From positions 1 to 36,664 of the forward strand of contig NZ_JABBNB010000047.1 in NCBI RefSeq assembly GCF_012933505.1: 36,664 nucleotides of DNA, read 5' to 3'. Position numbers and translations under genes: made by a program. This DNA is from Gordonia asplenii (lineage in GTDB: Bacteria; Actinomycetota; Actinomycetes; Mycobacteriales; Mycobacteriaceae). Below, one piece after another: positions 15,624-22,873 of this stretch (position 1 is its first letter; every line of letters starts with the position of its first letter). Below the pieces are notes generated by a model. That model was not told the origin of the DNA. It saw only the letters and a list, made by a program, of their open reading frames with translations, and searched no databases.

Positions 15624-16671
15624 CGTCGGGCACTCCCAGGTAAGCCGCAATCACTGCGGGATTTTCACGAACTTCGGCCGGTGTGCCGTCGGCGATCTTG
15701 CGTCCGAACTCCAGTACGACGATCCGGTCGGTGACGCCCATGACCAGGCGCATGTCGTGTTCGATGAGCAGCACCGTGTAGCCGTCGTCGCGGATCTTGC
15801 GGATGAGATCCATCAGGGCGGCCTTCTCCCGCGGGTTGAAGCCGGCCGCCGGCTCGTCGAGACACAGCAGCTTCGGTTCGGTGGCCAGCGCCCGCGCGAT
15901 CTCCAGTCGCCGTTGGTCGCCGTAGGACAGGTTCGACGCCTTCTCCGCGGCTCGCGACGCGATGCCGACGAACTCCAGCAACGCCATGCCGCGATCGACG
16001 GCGTCGTGCTCCTCGCGGTAATGCCGCGGCGTCCGGAAGACGGCGCCGACGACCGACGTCTTGTGCCGGGCGTCGGTGCCGACGGCGACGTTCTCCAGCG
16101 CTGTCATCTCGCCCCACAACCGCACATTCTGGAACGTTCGGGCGATTCCAAGGCGAGTGATCTGGTGCTGCTTGACCTTTCCGAGCAGCTTGCCGTCGAA
16201 TACGACGGTGCCCCGGCTCGGCCGGTACACGCCGGTGATCGCGTTGAAGCAGGTCGTCTTGCCCGCTCCGTTGGGCCCGATGAGTCCGAGGATCTCGCCG
16301 CGCTTGATGTCGAAGGAGACGTCGTCGAGCGCCGCGAGACCGCCGAACTCGACGGTGATCCCGTCCACCTCGAGCAGCGTCTCCCCTTCTGCCGATGCCA
16401 TTTCCCGTTGCGGCGCAACGATTCCCGCGACGGCCTCGGGATCGGCGAGTGCCGGGTCGATGGCGGCCGGGTCGACGATGACGGTGGTATCGGGGGTGTC
16501 GACCGGCTCCGGGGTGATCGCCTGTGTGCGGACCGGTTCGGGCGACGGCGGCGGGTCGGCGGGTCGCTCACCGTGTACCTCGGGCGCCGCATAGGTCTGC
16601 TGTCGAACCTCGCCCGGCCTGGGCTGCTGGACCGAATCTGACGTCCAGTCGTCGGAACGTCGATGTCTCAT
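15610..16671 (-). CDS. livG: Branched-chain amino acid ABC transporter, ATPase LivG, long N-terminus
   Basis: A 353-residue ATPase. The ABC domain begins at about residue 98 (LLEVDGITVEFGGLAALDDV). Walker A GPNGAGKTT is at 132-140, followed by the LivG-specific GIARTFQNVRLWGEMTALEN, the signature LSYGDQRRLEIARAL, and LLCLDEPAAGFNP. Residues 1-95 are an extension rich in Pro, Ala, Asp and Glu that normal LivG (about 255 residues) lacks. ATG 16671 shares one base with the livM stop (TGATG), which supports the long form. An internal ATG at 16401 with a weak GGGAA upstream would give a standard-length protein, so the extension may be dispensable or optional. Confidence 0.9.
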   Translation of the reverse strand: MRHRRSDDWTSDSVQQPRPGEVRQQTYAAPEVHGERPADPPPSPEPVRTQAITPEPVDTPDTTVIVDPAAIDPALADPEAVAGIVAPQREMASAEGETLLEVDGITVEFGGLAALDDVSFDIKRGEILGLIGPNGAGKTTCFNAITGVYRPSRGTVVFDGKLLGKVKQHQITRLGIARTFQNVRLWGEMTALENVAVGTDARHKTSVVGAVFRTPRHYREEHDAVDRGMALLEFVGIASRAAEKASNLSYGDQRRLEIARALATEPKLLCLDEPAAGFNPREKAALMDLIRKIRDDGYTVLLIEHDMRLVMGVTDRIVVLEFGRKIADGTPAEVRENPAVIAAYLGVPDDDIA

Positions 16672-17864
16672 CAGTGCGCCTCCTGCGCTGCGGCGTCGGA
16701 CTCGGGGACGCGGCGAGCCGTCGAGTAGACCTTACGACCGAAGGTGACCAGCCGGGCACGCGCCGGGAACAGTCCTTCCGGACGGAAGATCATCAGCAGC
16801 ACCAGCGTGATGCCGAAGAACAGGTACTTGTAGTCGCCGAGTGACTGGCCGCCGATCTCGATGCCCTGAACTCGCGCAGGCAGATACACCACGACGAATG
16901 CGCCGACGATCACGCCGAATTTGTTGCCCTGCCCGCCGAGCACGACGGCGCACAGGAACAGCATCGAGTTGATGACGGTGAATGCCTTGGGATCGACGTA
17001 CTGGACTTGACCGGCGTAGATCGCGCCGGACAGGCCGCCGACGCCGGCACCGATGACGAACGCCCAGAGCTTGTATTTGAAGGTGGGCACCCCCATGATC
17101 TCGGCGGCGTCCTCGTCTTCGCGGATCGCGATCCAGGAACGACCGACACGGCTGCGTTCCAGGTTGCCGACGATCAGCAGCACGATGATGATCGCGACGA
17201 TGCCGAGCCAGTACCACCAGATGCCGTAGCTGATGCCCGAGTCGTTCGAGTTGGAGAACACGCCGTCGGGGTGGGCCGCGGACTTGCCCAGCTCAGGGAA
17301 CAGGACGTCGTTGAGGCCGGCGGCGCCGTTGGTGAGCCCGGTGAGATTGTCGGCGAGAAGCCGGACGATCTCGCCGAAACCGAGAGTCACGATCGCCAGG
17401 TAGTCGCCGCGGACACGCAGCGTCGGGGTACCCAAGATCACGCCGGTGATCCCGGTGATCACGATCGCGACCGGCACACACGCCAGCCAGGCCCACGGCC
17501 CGGAGAACAACCCGTGGTCGGCGCTGCTCCACAACGGACTCGCCGAACTGGTCATCAACGCGACCACGTAGGCGCCGACCGCGTAGAAGCCGACGTAACC
17601 GAGGTCGAGCAGGCCCGTCTGTCCCACCACGACGTTCAGGCCGATGGCAATCAGCGCGACCATCGCGACCTGAGCCATCGTCGCACCGAAGTCGACCGCC
17701 GTCGTCGAGATGTAGGGCGGATCGATGACGGGCAGGAGTGCGAGCAGCAGGATCACCGGTGAGCCGACGAGCCACTGCATCGGGCGCGGCAGGTCGTTCC
17801 AGCGAGCGCGCAACGACGCCCAGGTGGCCCCGACTGAATTCTGTGCGGCTGGCTTGTCGCTCAT
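16671..17864 (-). CDS. livM: Branched-chain amino acid ABC transporter, permease LivM
   Basis: A 397-residue membrane permease of the LivM type. An N-terminal cytoplasmic part of about 30 residues leads into the first helix (WLVGSPVILLLALLPV). Core blocks are NVVVGQTGLLDLGYVGFYAVGA, LRVRGDYLAIVTLGFGEIVR and SRVGRSWIAIREDEDAAEIMG, the ATPase contact region, and near the end a long hydrophobic LFFGITLVLLMIFRPEGLFP. The start ATG 17864 overlaps the livH stop in ATGA; a start at 17957 would add 31 Arg-rich residues inside livH. It forms the channel with LivH. Confidence 0.93.
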   Translation of the reverse strand: MSDKPAAQNSVGATWASLRARWNDLPRPMQWLVGSPVILLLALLPVIDPPYISTTAVDFGATMAQVAMVALIAIGLNVVVGQTGLLDLGYVGFYAVGAYVVALMTSSASPLWSSADHGLFSGPWAWLACVPVAIVITGITGVILGTPTLRVRGDYLAIVTLGFGEIVRLLADNLTGLTNGAAGLNDVLFPELGKSAAHPDGVFSNSNDSGISYGIWWYWLGIVAIIIVLLIVGNLERSRVGRSWIAIREDEDAAEIMGVPTFKYKLWAFVIGAGVGGLSGAIYAGQVQYVDPKAFTVINSMLFLCAVVLGGQGNKFGVIVGAFVVVYLPARVQGIEIGGQSLGDYKYLFFGITLVLLMIFRPEGLFPARARLVTFGRKVYSTARRVPESDAAAQEAH

Positions 17865-18931
17865 ACGCGTGCCTTTCCGAGCTTCTCCCCCAGGATGCCG
17901 GTGGGCCGGAACATCAGAACCAGAATCAACAGGGCGAATGCGACGACGTCCTTCCACTGATTCCCGAAGACCACCGAGCCGTAATTCTCCATGACACCGA
18001 GCAGCAGGCCGCCGACCAATGCGCCGCGAACGTTGCCGATGCCGCCGAGCACCGCGGCGCAGAACGCCTTGATGCCCAGGATGAACCCGCCGAAGTAGAC
18101 GATATTGGTCGGAATGCGCAGCGTGTAGAACAACGCCGCAGCACCCGCGAGGATGCCGCCGATGAGGAAGGTGACCATGATGGTCCGCTCGCGCGACACA
18201 CCCATCAGCAGTGCGGCATCGGGATCCTGGGCGACCGATCGGACGCCGCGCCCCAGTTTGGTCTTGTTCAGCACGAGGTCGGTGCCCAGTGCCAGGCCGA
18301 TCGCGACGACGATCGTGACGAGCGTCAGGTTCGAGACCGGTGCACCGAAGAAGTGGAACTGCGTGGTGGGGTCGACGAGTTTGATCTGTGGCTGCGCTGT
18401 GGTGCCACCGAGTCGCGGATCGGTCGGGATCTTCGGCAGCAGATAGTGCACCACTTCCTGCAGGACGAAGGACATGCCGATCGCGGTGATCAGGAAGGAC
18501 AGCGGTTTGGCGTTGCGGCGTCGAAGCGGGCGATAGGCGATGAACTCCAAACCGACTGCGGCAGTGCCCGATACGGCCATTCCGACGAGACCCGCCGCCA
18601 ACAGGTAGCCGATCGTCATCAGAGTGCCGAGATTGTAGGTGTCGCCCGACGGTGAGAACCCGAGCAGTAGCAGACCCACGTATTGGCCGAACATGCCGAG
18701 CATGAAGATCTCGGAGTGTGCGAAGTTGATCAGTTTGAGGACGCCGTAGACCAAGGTGTAGCCGACCGCCACCAGCGCGTAGATCGCTCCGTAGGCCAAG
18801 CCCTCGATCGTCAGGCTCCAGAAGCCTTCACGGAGGGAGTGAAGGTCGAAGGTGATGTCGGAGGCGAGTATCTGCGGGTCGAGCACATGGGGAGTCAGCG
18901 CAGCCGACTCGGCAATTGTGTGCACAATCAT
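17861..18931 (-). CDS. livH: Branched-chain amino acid ABC transporter, permease LivH
   Basis: A 356-residue membrane permease of the LivH type. Blocks: GLAYGAIYALVAVGYTLVYG, LINFAHSEIFMLGMF, FIAYRPLRRRNAKPL, RSVAQDPDAALLMGVSRERT for the ATPase contact, AAVLGGIGNVRGALVGGLLL and a C-terminal MFRPTGILGEKLGKARV. The first 40 residues are a non-membrane leader. livK ends 134 bp upstream, with a hairpin between them, while livM overlaps the stop by 4 bp. Confidence 0.93.
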   Translation of the reverse strand: MIVHTIAESAALTPHVLDPQILASDITFDLHSLREGFWSLTIEGLAYGAIYALVAVGYTLVYGVLKLINFAHSEIFMLGMFGQYVGLLLLGFSPSGDTYNLGTLMTIGYLLAAGLVGMAVSGTAAVGLEFIAYRPLRRRNAKPLSFLITAIGMSFVLQEVVHYLLPKIPTDPRLGGTTAQPQIKLVDPTTQFHFFGAPVSNLTLVTIVVAIGLALGTDLVLNKTKLGRGVRSVAQDPDAALLMGVSRERTIMVTFLIGGILAGAAALFYTLRIPTNIVYFGGFILGIKAFCAAVLGGIGNVRGALVGGLLLGVMENYGSVVFGNQWKDVVAFALLILVLMFRPTGILGEKLGKARV

Positions 18932-19016
18932 TCGTGAGGTTTCACTCCGCTATTCGTTCTTCAATACGCTGGGGCGCAACGCATTTCGGCGCATCTGGCA
19001 CCACTGACAGAGACAG

Positions 19017-19055
19017 CGCAGCATGCCCGGACTCACCGAGCCCGGACATGCTGCG
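19017..19055 (-). terminator. Hairpin between livK and livH
   Basis: CGCAGCATGCCCGG (19017-19030) pairs with CCGGACATGCTGCG (19042-19055) except for one C-A mismatch, around an 11-nt loop. It starts 10 bp past the livK stop. In binding-protein operons such hairpins often give partial termination or stabilise the upstream mRNA so that the binding protein is made in excess. Confidence 0.65.
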
Positions 19056-19065
19056 CGTCATGGTG

Positions 19066-20316
19066 TTACTTGACCTCGTACACCCAGATGTTGGACGAGG
19101 TCAGCTCGCCCTTCGGGGTCCACTGGTACTTACGTGCCAGACCATTACCACTGTAGGTCTTGACGTAGTTGACCAGGTCGGCGCGGGTGCGCTTGCCCTC
19201 GGCGATGCCCTTCATCAGGATGGTGGCGATGTCGTAGGCCTCGACCGAGTAGACGCCCGGCGCCTGGTTGAACTTCGCCGTGTAGTCGGCCTTGAACTTG
19301 TCGGGGGCAGGGCCACACGGGCACGACAGGATCGCGCCCTTGGCGGAGTTACCTGCCAGCGAGATGAAGTTCGGGTCGTTGGCGCCGTCACCCGAGACGA
19401 AGGTGACATTCGGTGCGGCCGAGTGCAACTGCTGCGCCAGCGGCGCGGCCTCCGAGTAGTAGCCGGCGTAGAACACGGCGTCGGGGCTGGCCTGGTTGAT
19501 CTTGGTGATCACGGCGGAGAAGTCACGCTCACCCTTCTTGACGTCGGCGTTGCAGTCCGCGTCGTTGGCCGATCCGAGCGTCTTGGTGACCGCCTTGGCC
19601 AGACCTGCGCCGTATTCGGTGTCGTCCTTGATGACGCACACCTTCTTCTTGCCCATCTTGCCGGTCAGGTACTTGGCGACCGCCGGGCCCTGGACGTCGT
19701 CGTTGGCCAGGCCGCGGAAGAACGTCTTCCATCCGTTGTCGGTCAGGGTCGGGTTGGTCGCCGAGGCGGTGACCGAGACCAGACCGGCCTGGTTGAACAC
19801 GCTGCCCGTGGCCTTGGTCTCACCCGAGAACGCGGGCCCGATGAGTCCGACGATCGACTGGTCGCTGACGATGCGCGGCGCTACCTGAGTGGCCTTCTGC
19901 GGATCGCCCTCGGTGTCGAAGGTCTCCAGGGTGATCTTGCACCCCGGGTTGGCGGCATTGTGCTGAGCCACTGCGAGTTCCGCACCGTATTCGATGTTCT
20001 TGCCCAGAGCGGAGTCGGCGCCGGTGAGTGCACCGGCCATCGCGATCTTCGTGTCGGGGCACTTCGCCTTGCCGTCGCCAGCCGGATCCACCGCGTCGCT
20101 CTCTGCGACGACGGGCACTTCCTCGCCGGACGTATTGATCTGCGCCAACTTGCCGATGGTCAGACCTGAACTGTTTCCGCCGGAAGTCTGCATTCCGGAA
20201 GCCTGTGTGCCGGAAGCGGTTCCGGCTTCGTCTGTTGATTTGCTGCCACACGCGGAGAGCGCAAGGACTCCGGTGAGTGCCACCGCTATCGCGGCCGTGG
20301 TCATGCGACGGTGCAT
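19066..20316 (-). CDS. livK: Branched-chain amino acid ABC transporter, binding lipoprotein LivK-type
   Basis: A 416-residue type I periplasmic-binding-fold lipoprotein. Signal peptide with lipobox LSAC and acylated Cys at 23, then a Ser/Thr/Gly-rich spacer of about 60 residues. The binding domain starts at about 95 (KIAMAGALTGADSALGKNI) and has the expected blocks VGLIGPAFSGETKA and KKVCVIKDDTEYGAGLAKAV, ending at TSSNIWVYEVK. It probably captures leucine, isoleucine or valine outside the cell; related ligands cannot be excluded. RBS GAGAGG lies 7 nt before ATG 20316. First gene of the liv operon. Confidence 0.92.
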   Translation of the reverse strand: MHRRMTTAAIAVALTGVLALSACGSKSTDEAGTASGTQASGMQTSGGNSSGLTIGKLAQINTSGEEVPVVAESDAVDPAGDGKAKCPDTKIAMAGALTGADSALGKNIEYGAELAVAQHNAANPGCKITLETFDTEGDPQKATQVAPRIVSDQSIVGLIGPAFSGETKATGSVFNQAGLVSVTASATNPTLTDNGWKTFFRGLANDDVQGPAVAKYLTGKMGKKKVCVIKDDTEYGAGLAKAVTKTLGSANDADCNADVKKGERDFSAVITKINQASPDAVFYAGYYSEAAPLAQQLHSAAPNVTFVSGDGANDPNFISLAGNSAKGAILSCPCGPAPDKFKADYTAKFNQAPGVYSVEAYDIATILMKGIAEGKRTRADLVNYVKTYSGNGLARKYQWTPKGELTSSNIWVYEVK

Positions 20317-20496
20317 TCAGCTACCTCTCACTTGCCCTCCGACGCCGGTACGCGGAGGTCGACAGGGAAGACCCTCGCAAAAAGATAGACCCAACGGCCG
20401 ACATCCGCGCGCTTTTGGCACATCCGTCCAGGGACTCCCGCAGGAGAGTTTCACAGAATTAACACAATGACCGAATTATCCGACTTGTCGGACCGC

Positions 20497-21105
20497 TCAG
20501 CCCAAGGTCTCGACGACGACCTGAGCGACCGCCTTCATCGTGGTGCGCCGGTCCATCGCCGCGCGCTGAATCCAACTGAACGCCTCCGGCTCACTCATCG
20601 ACTGCTTGTCCATCAGCAAGCCCTTCGCACGATCGACGAGCTTGCGGGTCTCCAAGCGGTCACCGATCGAGGCGACCTCCTTCTCCAACGCGCTCAGCTC
20701 CTGATACCGGCTGACCGCCACCTCGATGGCCGGCACCAGATCGGCCTTGGTGAACGGCTTGACCAGGTAAGCCATCGCGCCGGCGTCGCGCGCCTTCTCG
20801 ATGAAATCGCGCTGGCTGAATGCCGTCAGCATCACTACCGGCGCAAGGCGTTTCGCGGCGATCTCGGTTGCGGCGTCGATGCCGTCGCGCACCGGCATCT
20901 TGATGTCCATGATGACGAGGTCGGGGGTCAGTGCGGTGGTGAGGTCGACGGCGACCTGACCGTTGGGCGCCTCCCCCACGACGTCGTAGCCCTCTTCCCG
21001 CAGCATCTCGATGAGATCCATCCGGATCAGCGAGTCATCCTCGGCGACGAGCACCCGATGCCCCGCAGTCGACGCCGAGCCTGCTGCCTGTTTGCGGTCT
21101 GCCAT
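20497..21105 (-). CDS. pdtaR: ANTAR-type response regulator (transcription antiterminator)
   Basis: A 202-residue two-domain regulator. Residues about 16-130 are a receiver domain with acidic pair Asp23-Asp24, phosphoacceptor Asp67 in VIMDIKMP, Thr94 and Lys116 (LVKPF). A linker helix (QELSALEKEVASIGDRLETR) leads into the ANTAR RNA-binding domain (KLVDRAKGLLMDKQSMSEPEAFSWIQR). ANTAR proteins bind paired hairpins in nascent RNA and prevent termination. In M. tuberculosis the orthologue Rv1626 is phosphorylated by the kinase PdtaS, which is not encoded in this window. The start is ATG 21105 (MADRKQ) with AGAGAGG 5 nt upstream; the frame runs on to 21165. Confidence 0.93.
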   Translation of the reverse strand: MADRKQAAGSASTAGHRVLVAEDDSLIRMDLIEMLREEGYDVVGEAPNGQVAVDLTTALTPDLVIMDIKMPVRDGIDAATEIAAKRLAPVVMLTAFSQRDFIEKARDAGAMAYLVKPFTKADLVPAIEVAVSRYQELSALEKEVASIGDRLETRKLVDRAKGLLMDKQSMSEPEAFSWIQRAAMDRRTTMKAVAQVVVETLG

Positions 21106-21177
21106 CGTCGTCGCCTCTCTAGTAAGAAACCCATTCGCCCTGTTCACCGCGTGTGACGCAACCAAGACCCTACCGGG

Positions 21178-21205
21178 TTGGATTCCAGTGGCACCGATCT
21201 ACTAG
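21178..21205 (+). promoter_or_regulatory. Candidate tRNA promoter
   Basis: TTGGAT (21178-21183) and TACTAG (21200-21205) are spaced by 16 bp. The tRNA starts 32 bp downstream of the -10 hexamer, a usual distance for a tRNA leader. Confidence 0.4.
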
Positions 21206-21236
21206 AGTGATCAAGCGCGGTTCGGACGAGCCGCCT

Positions 21237-21310
21237 GCCCCCGTAGCCCAATTGGCAGAGGCAACGGATTCAAAACCCGTCCAGTGTCAGTTCGAGTCTG
21301 ACCGGGGGCA
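21237..21310 (+). tRNA. tRNA-Leu (anticodon CAA)
   Basis: A 74-nt cloverleaf. Acceptor stem GCCCCCG (21237-21243) pairs fully with CGGGGGC (21303-21309), with discriminator A at 21310. T arm: GTCAG-TTCGAGT-CTGAC. The anticodon loop TTCAAAA gives CAA, reading UUG leucine. The anticodon stem has an A-C mismatch at its loop end. The variable region is only 5 nt, so the long arm usual for leucine tRNAs is missing. CCA is not encoded. pdtaR is divergent from it. Confidence 0.85.
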
Positions 21311-21315
21311 CAGCG

Positions 21316-21345
21316 AAAACCCCTATTGCGCAGGGGGTTTCTGGT
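21316..21345 (+). terminator. Intrinsic terminator of the tRNA gene
   Basis: AAACCCC (21317-21323) pairs with GGGGTTT (21334-21340), followed by CTGGTTTCTG. It begins 6 bp after the tRNA. Confidence 0.8.
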
Positions 21346-21460
21346 TTCTGCAGGGCCTACATGGTCGATACGTGTGGCGAGTTTGTAGCAAACATGTGTC
21401 GCTCTAACGGTATTCGTGATCTATCCGACAAGAATCTCACCTACCGGAGGACACGCCGAA

Positions 21461-21658
21461 ATGACGCTTTGAATCGTTAACCGCGCAGGCCGATCACTCG
21501 CCGGCAACCTTGCCGCTGCCGGTGAGGTTGCGGACCGGTTGCGGATTGCATCGGTGACCCACCACAGCGACCAATACATCGAAGAGCGATGGACGGTTCG
21601 TACAGCGTCCCGTTGGCTGATGCGTTCCCGACTAGGCAGACAACAACCATTGAGTTGA
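21461..21658 (+). pseudogene. Small reading frame broken by an in-frame TGA at codon 4
   Basis: GGAGGA (21446-21451) stands 9 nt before ATG 21461. The frame reads ATG ACG CTT TGA and then stays open in the same frame for 61 codons to TGA at 21656-21658, including RLRIASVTHHSDQYIEERW and ASRWLMRSRLG. If the TGA was once TGG, this would be a 65-residue basic protein. Codon third positions are less GC-rich than in neighbours. I do not recognise a family. It could also be a chance frame, with MTL-stop as a minimal leader ORF. Confidence 0.35.
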
Positions 21659-21722
21659 TTCGAATTCCCACTAGCCCCCCAAAACGGCCACACACCAGTC
21701 CACACGGTGATGAGATCTCGAC

Positions 21723-22331
21723 ATGAGAATCCGACTCACCGTCCCGCTCGCGGTGGCCTTTACCCTGGTAGCCGCAACCTCGGCGTGCTCATCCGACAAC
21801 ACCGGCGTGGCAGCCACGTCGAGCACCGACTCCAGATGGACCCACGTCCTTAGCGAAACCCCAACCCGGACCACCGAGGTACCCGATATTGCCGGCAAGG
21901 TCGTCGTGCGCGGAGTCGATTCGGCTTGCAAGAGCCCGACGGTCGCCGATGCAGCGGTCGACCTGTTGGGGGTCCACGTCCATCTCGGCGTCCCCGGCCA
22001 CTCCGGACAAGCCGCACGCGTCACCTGGAAGCTCTCAGCGTCCCTGCCGACCACTGGCAGCTCATTGGTGACCCTGCTCGCCACCAGCGAAGACGGGGCA
22101 GTTACCCGCCAGCTCGGCTATAAGACCGTCGACGGCGAGTTCTCTGCCTATTACGTGTACGACATGAACGCGGCCCAGCAACGTGCCCTCGGCGGACTAC
22201 CCGACACCTTGACGCCCGGCCGGATCAGCGCAGTCCTACCGGCAGCCGACATCGACGAACTCGGCGACAACTGGCACTGGTCAGCGGCACTCACCCTCGA
22301 CGGCAAAGACGTCGACACTTGCCCCGCGTAA
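21723..22331 (+). CDS. Putative lipoprotein of unknown function
   Basis: A 202-residue secreted protein. Signal peptide with basic start MRIRLTVP, a hydrophobic core and a lipobox-like ATSAC, giving acylated Cys at 22. The mature part is Ser/Thr-rich to about residue 50, then looks beta-rich (VTWKLSASL, LVTLLATSEDGAVTRQLGY) and ends at DGKDVDTCPA. Cys69 and the Cys near the end (DTCPA) may form a disulfide. I do not recognise the family. It stands alone on the + strand between the tRNA and the hairpin element at 22401. The RBS is weak. Confidence 0.65.
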   Translation: MRIRLTVPLAVAFTLVAATSACSSDNTGVAATSSTDSRWTHVLSETPTRTTEVPDIAGKVVVRGVDSACKSPTVADAAVDLLGVHVHLGVPGHSGQAARVTWKLSASLPTTGSSLVTLLATSEDGAVTRQLGYKTVDGEFSAYYVYDMNAAQQRALGGLPDTLTPGRISAVLPAADIDELGDNWHWSAALTLDGKDVDTCPA

Positions 22332-22400
22332 CACACGCAGACGTATTTTGAGCGCCCTATTCGGCCCGTTCTGCTAGACCGGCCCAGGTGTCCACCGCTT

Positions 22401-22465
22401 TCTGCAGAATGTCGGGTCTGTAAGGGCAGAATGCCCTCGGCGGGACAACTATCTGCAGATTTCAG
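22401..22465 (+). repeat. 65-bp hairpin element, copy A
   Basis: An imperfect long dyad: TCTGCAGA (22401-22408) with TCTGCAGA (22452-22459) outside, and AGGGCA (22423-22428) with TGCCCT (22432-22437) inside, both centred on the same base. It ends GATTTCAG. Aligned without gaps to copy B (35101-35165) it matches at 40 of 65 positions by my count, with the block TAAGGGCA-nnn-TGCCCT fully kept. A separate GGCGCCCG/CGGGCGCC dyad follows at 22468-22495. Confidence 0.6.
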
Positions 22466-22574
22466 TGGGCGCCCGAGCGAACGTCGACGGGCGCCGTTCG
22501 ATCACCACGACAGCGCTCTAGTCGACTCTGTCAGGCAGCCGCTTCCTACGACTCCGATTGCGTGATCGCGCTCA

Positions 22575-22757
22575 TTAGGAAGTCTCAGCGTCGTCATCCG
22601 GCGTACTGCCCGCGGCAGTCTGACCTACCGGGCGCCCATCTTTCATCTGCAGGTTTGCGCCCGCCCCGACGATTGGCGGGCCTGCCGCCCAGAAGCGGCC
22701 GGCTTCGAATTCCTTCGCCATTTCTGCATATTCCGCGTCTGATCGTCTTTTCGTCAT
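22575..22757 (-). pseudogene. Frameshifted ribbon-helix-helix antitoxin-like gene
   Basis: A 60-codon frame beginning MTKRRSDAEYAEMAKEFEAG and then MKDGRPVGQTAAGSTP. This resembles the N-terminal arm of actinobacterial ribbon-helix-helix (RHH) antitoxins, in which a GRPxxG...GxTP segment leads into the DNA-binding strand. Here the frame runs into DDDAETS and stops. One base over, the sequence reads MTTLRLPNE, which looks like the expected RHH strand, so a 1-nt shift near 22592 is likely. The shifted frame continues about 20 residues to a stop without a clear helix-helix. No toxin partner is visible nearby. Confidence 0.45.
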
Positions 22758-22873
22758 CCCTACTCTCCTATCGGCGTCGGTGTGAGTTCGCGGTTACGAC
22801 ACTGACGTCTATGCAGTCTTACGGCAGACGGCGTCCCTTCGGATACATGTCGATTACCGCCAACGCGCCACCC

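Noticed and set aside
21470..21472. Selenocysteine codon for the TGA at codon 4
   Set aside because: No selenocysteine insertion hairpin directly follows and no Sec-type neighbour residues are seen; mutation or a leader ORF is simpler.
21421..21705. 94-codon - strand frame between the tRNA and the lipoprotein
   Set aside because: No ribosome site and no recognisable content; it lies antisense to the better-supported + strand frame at 21461.
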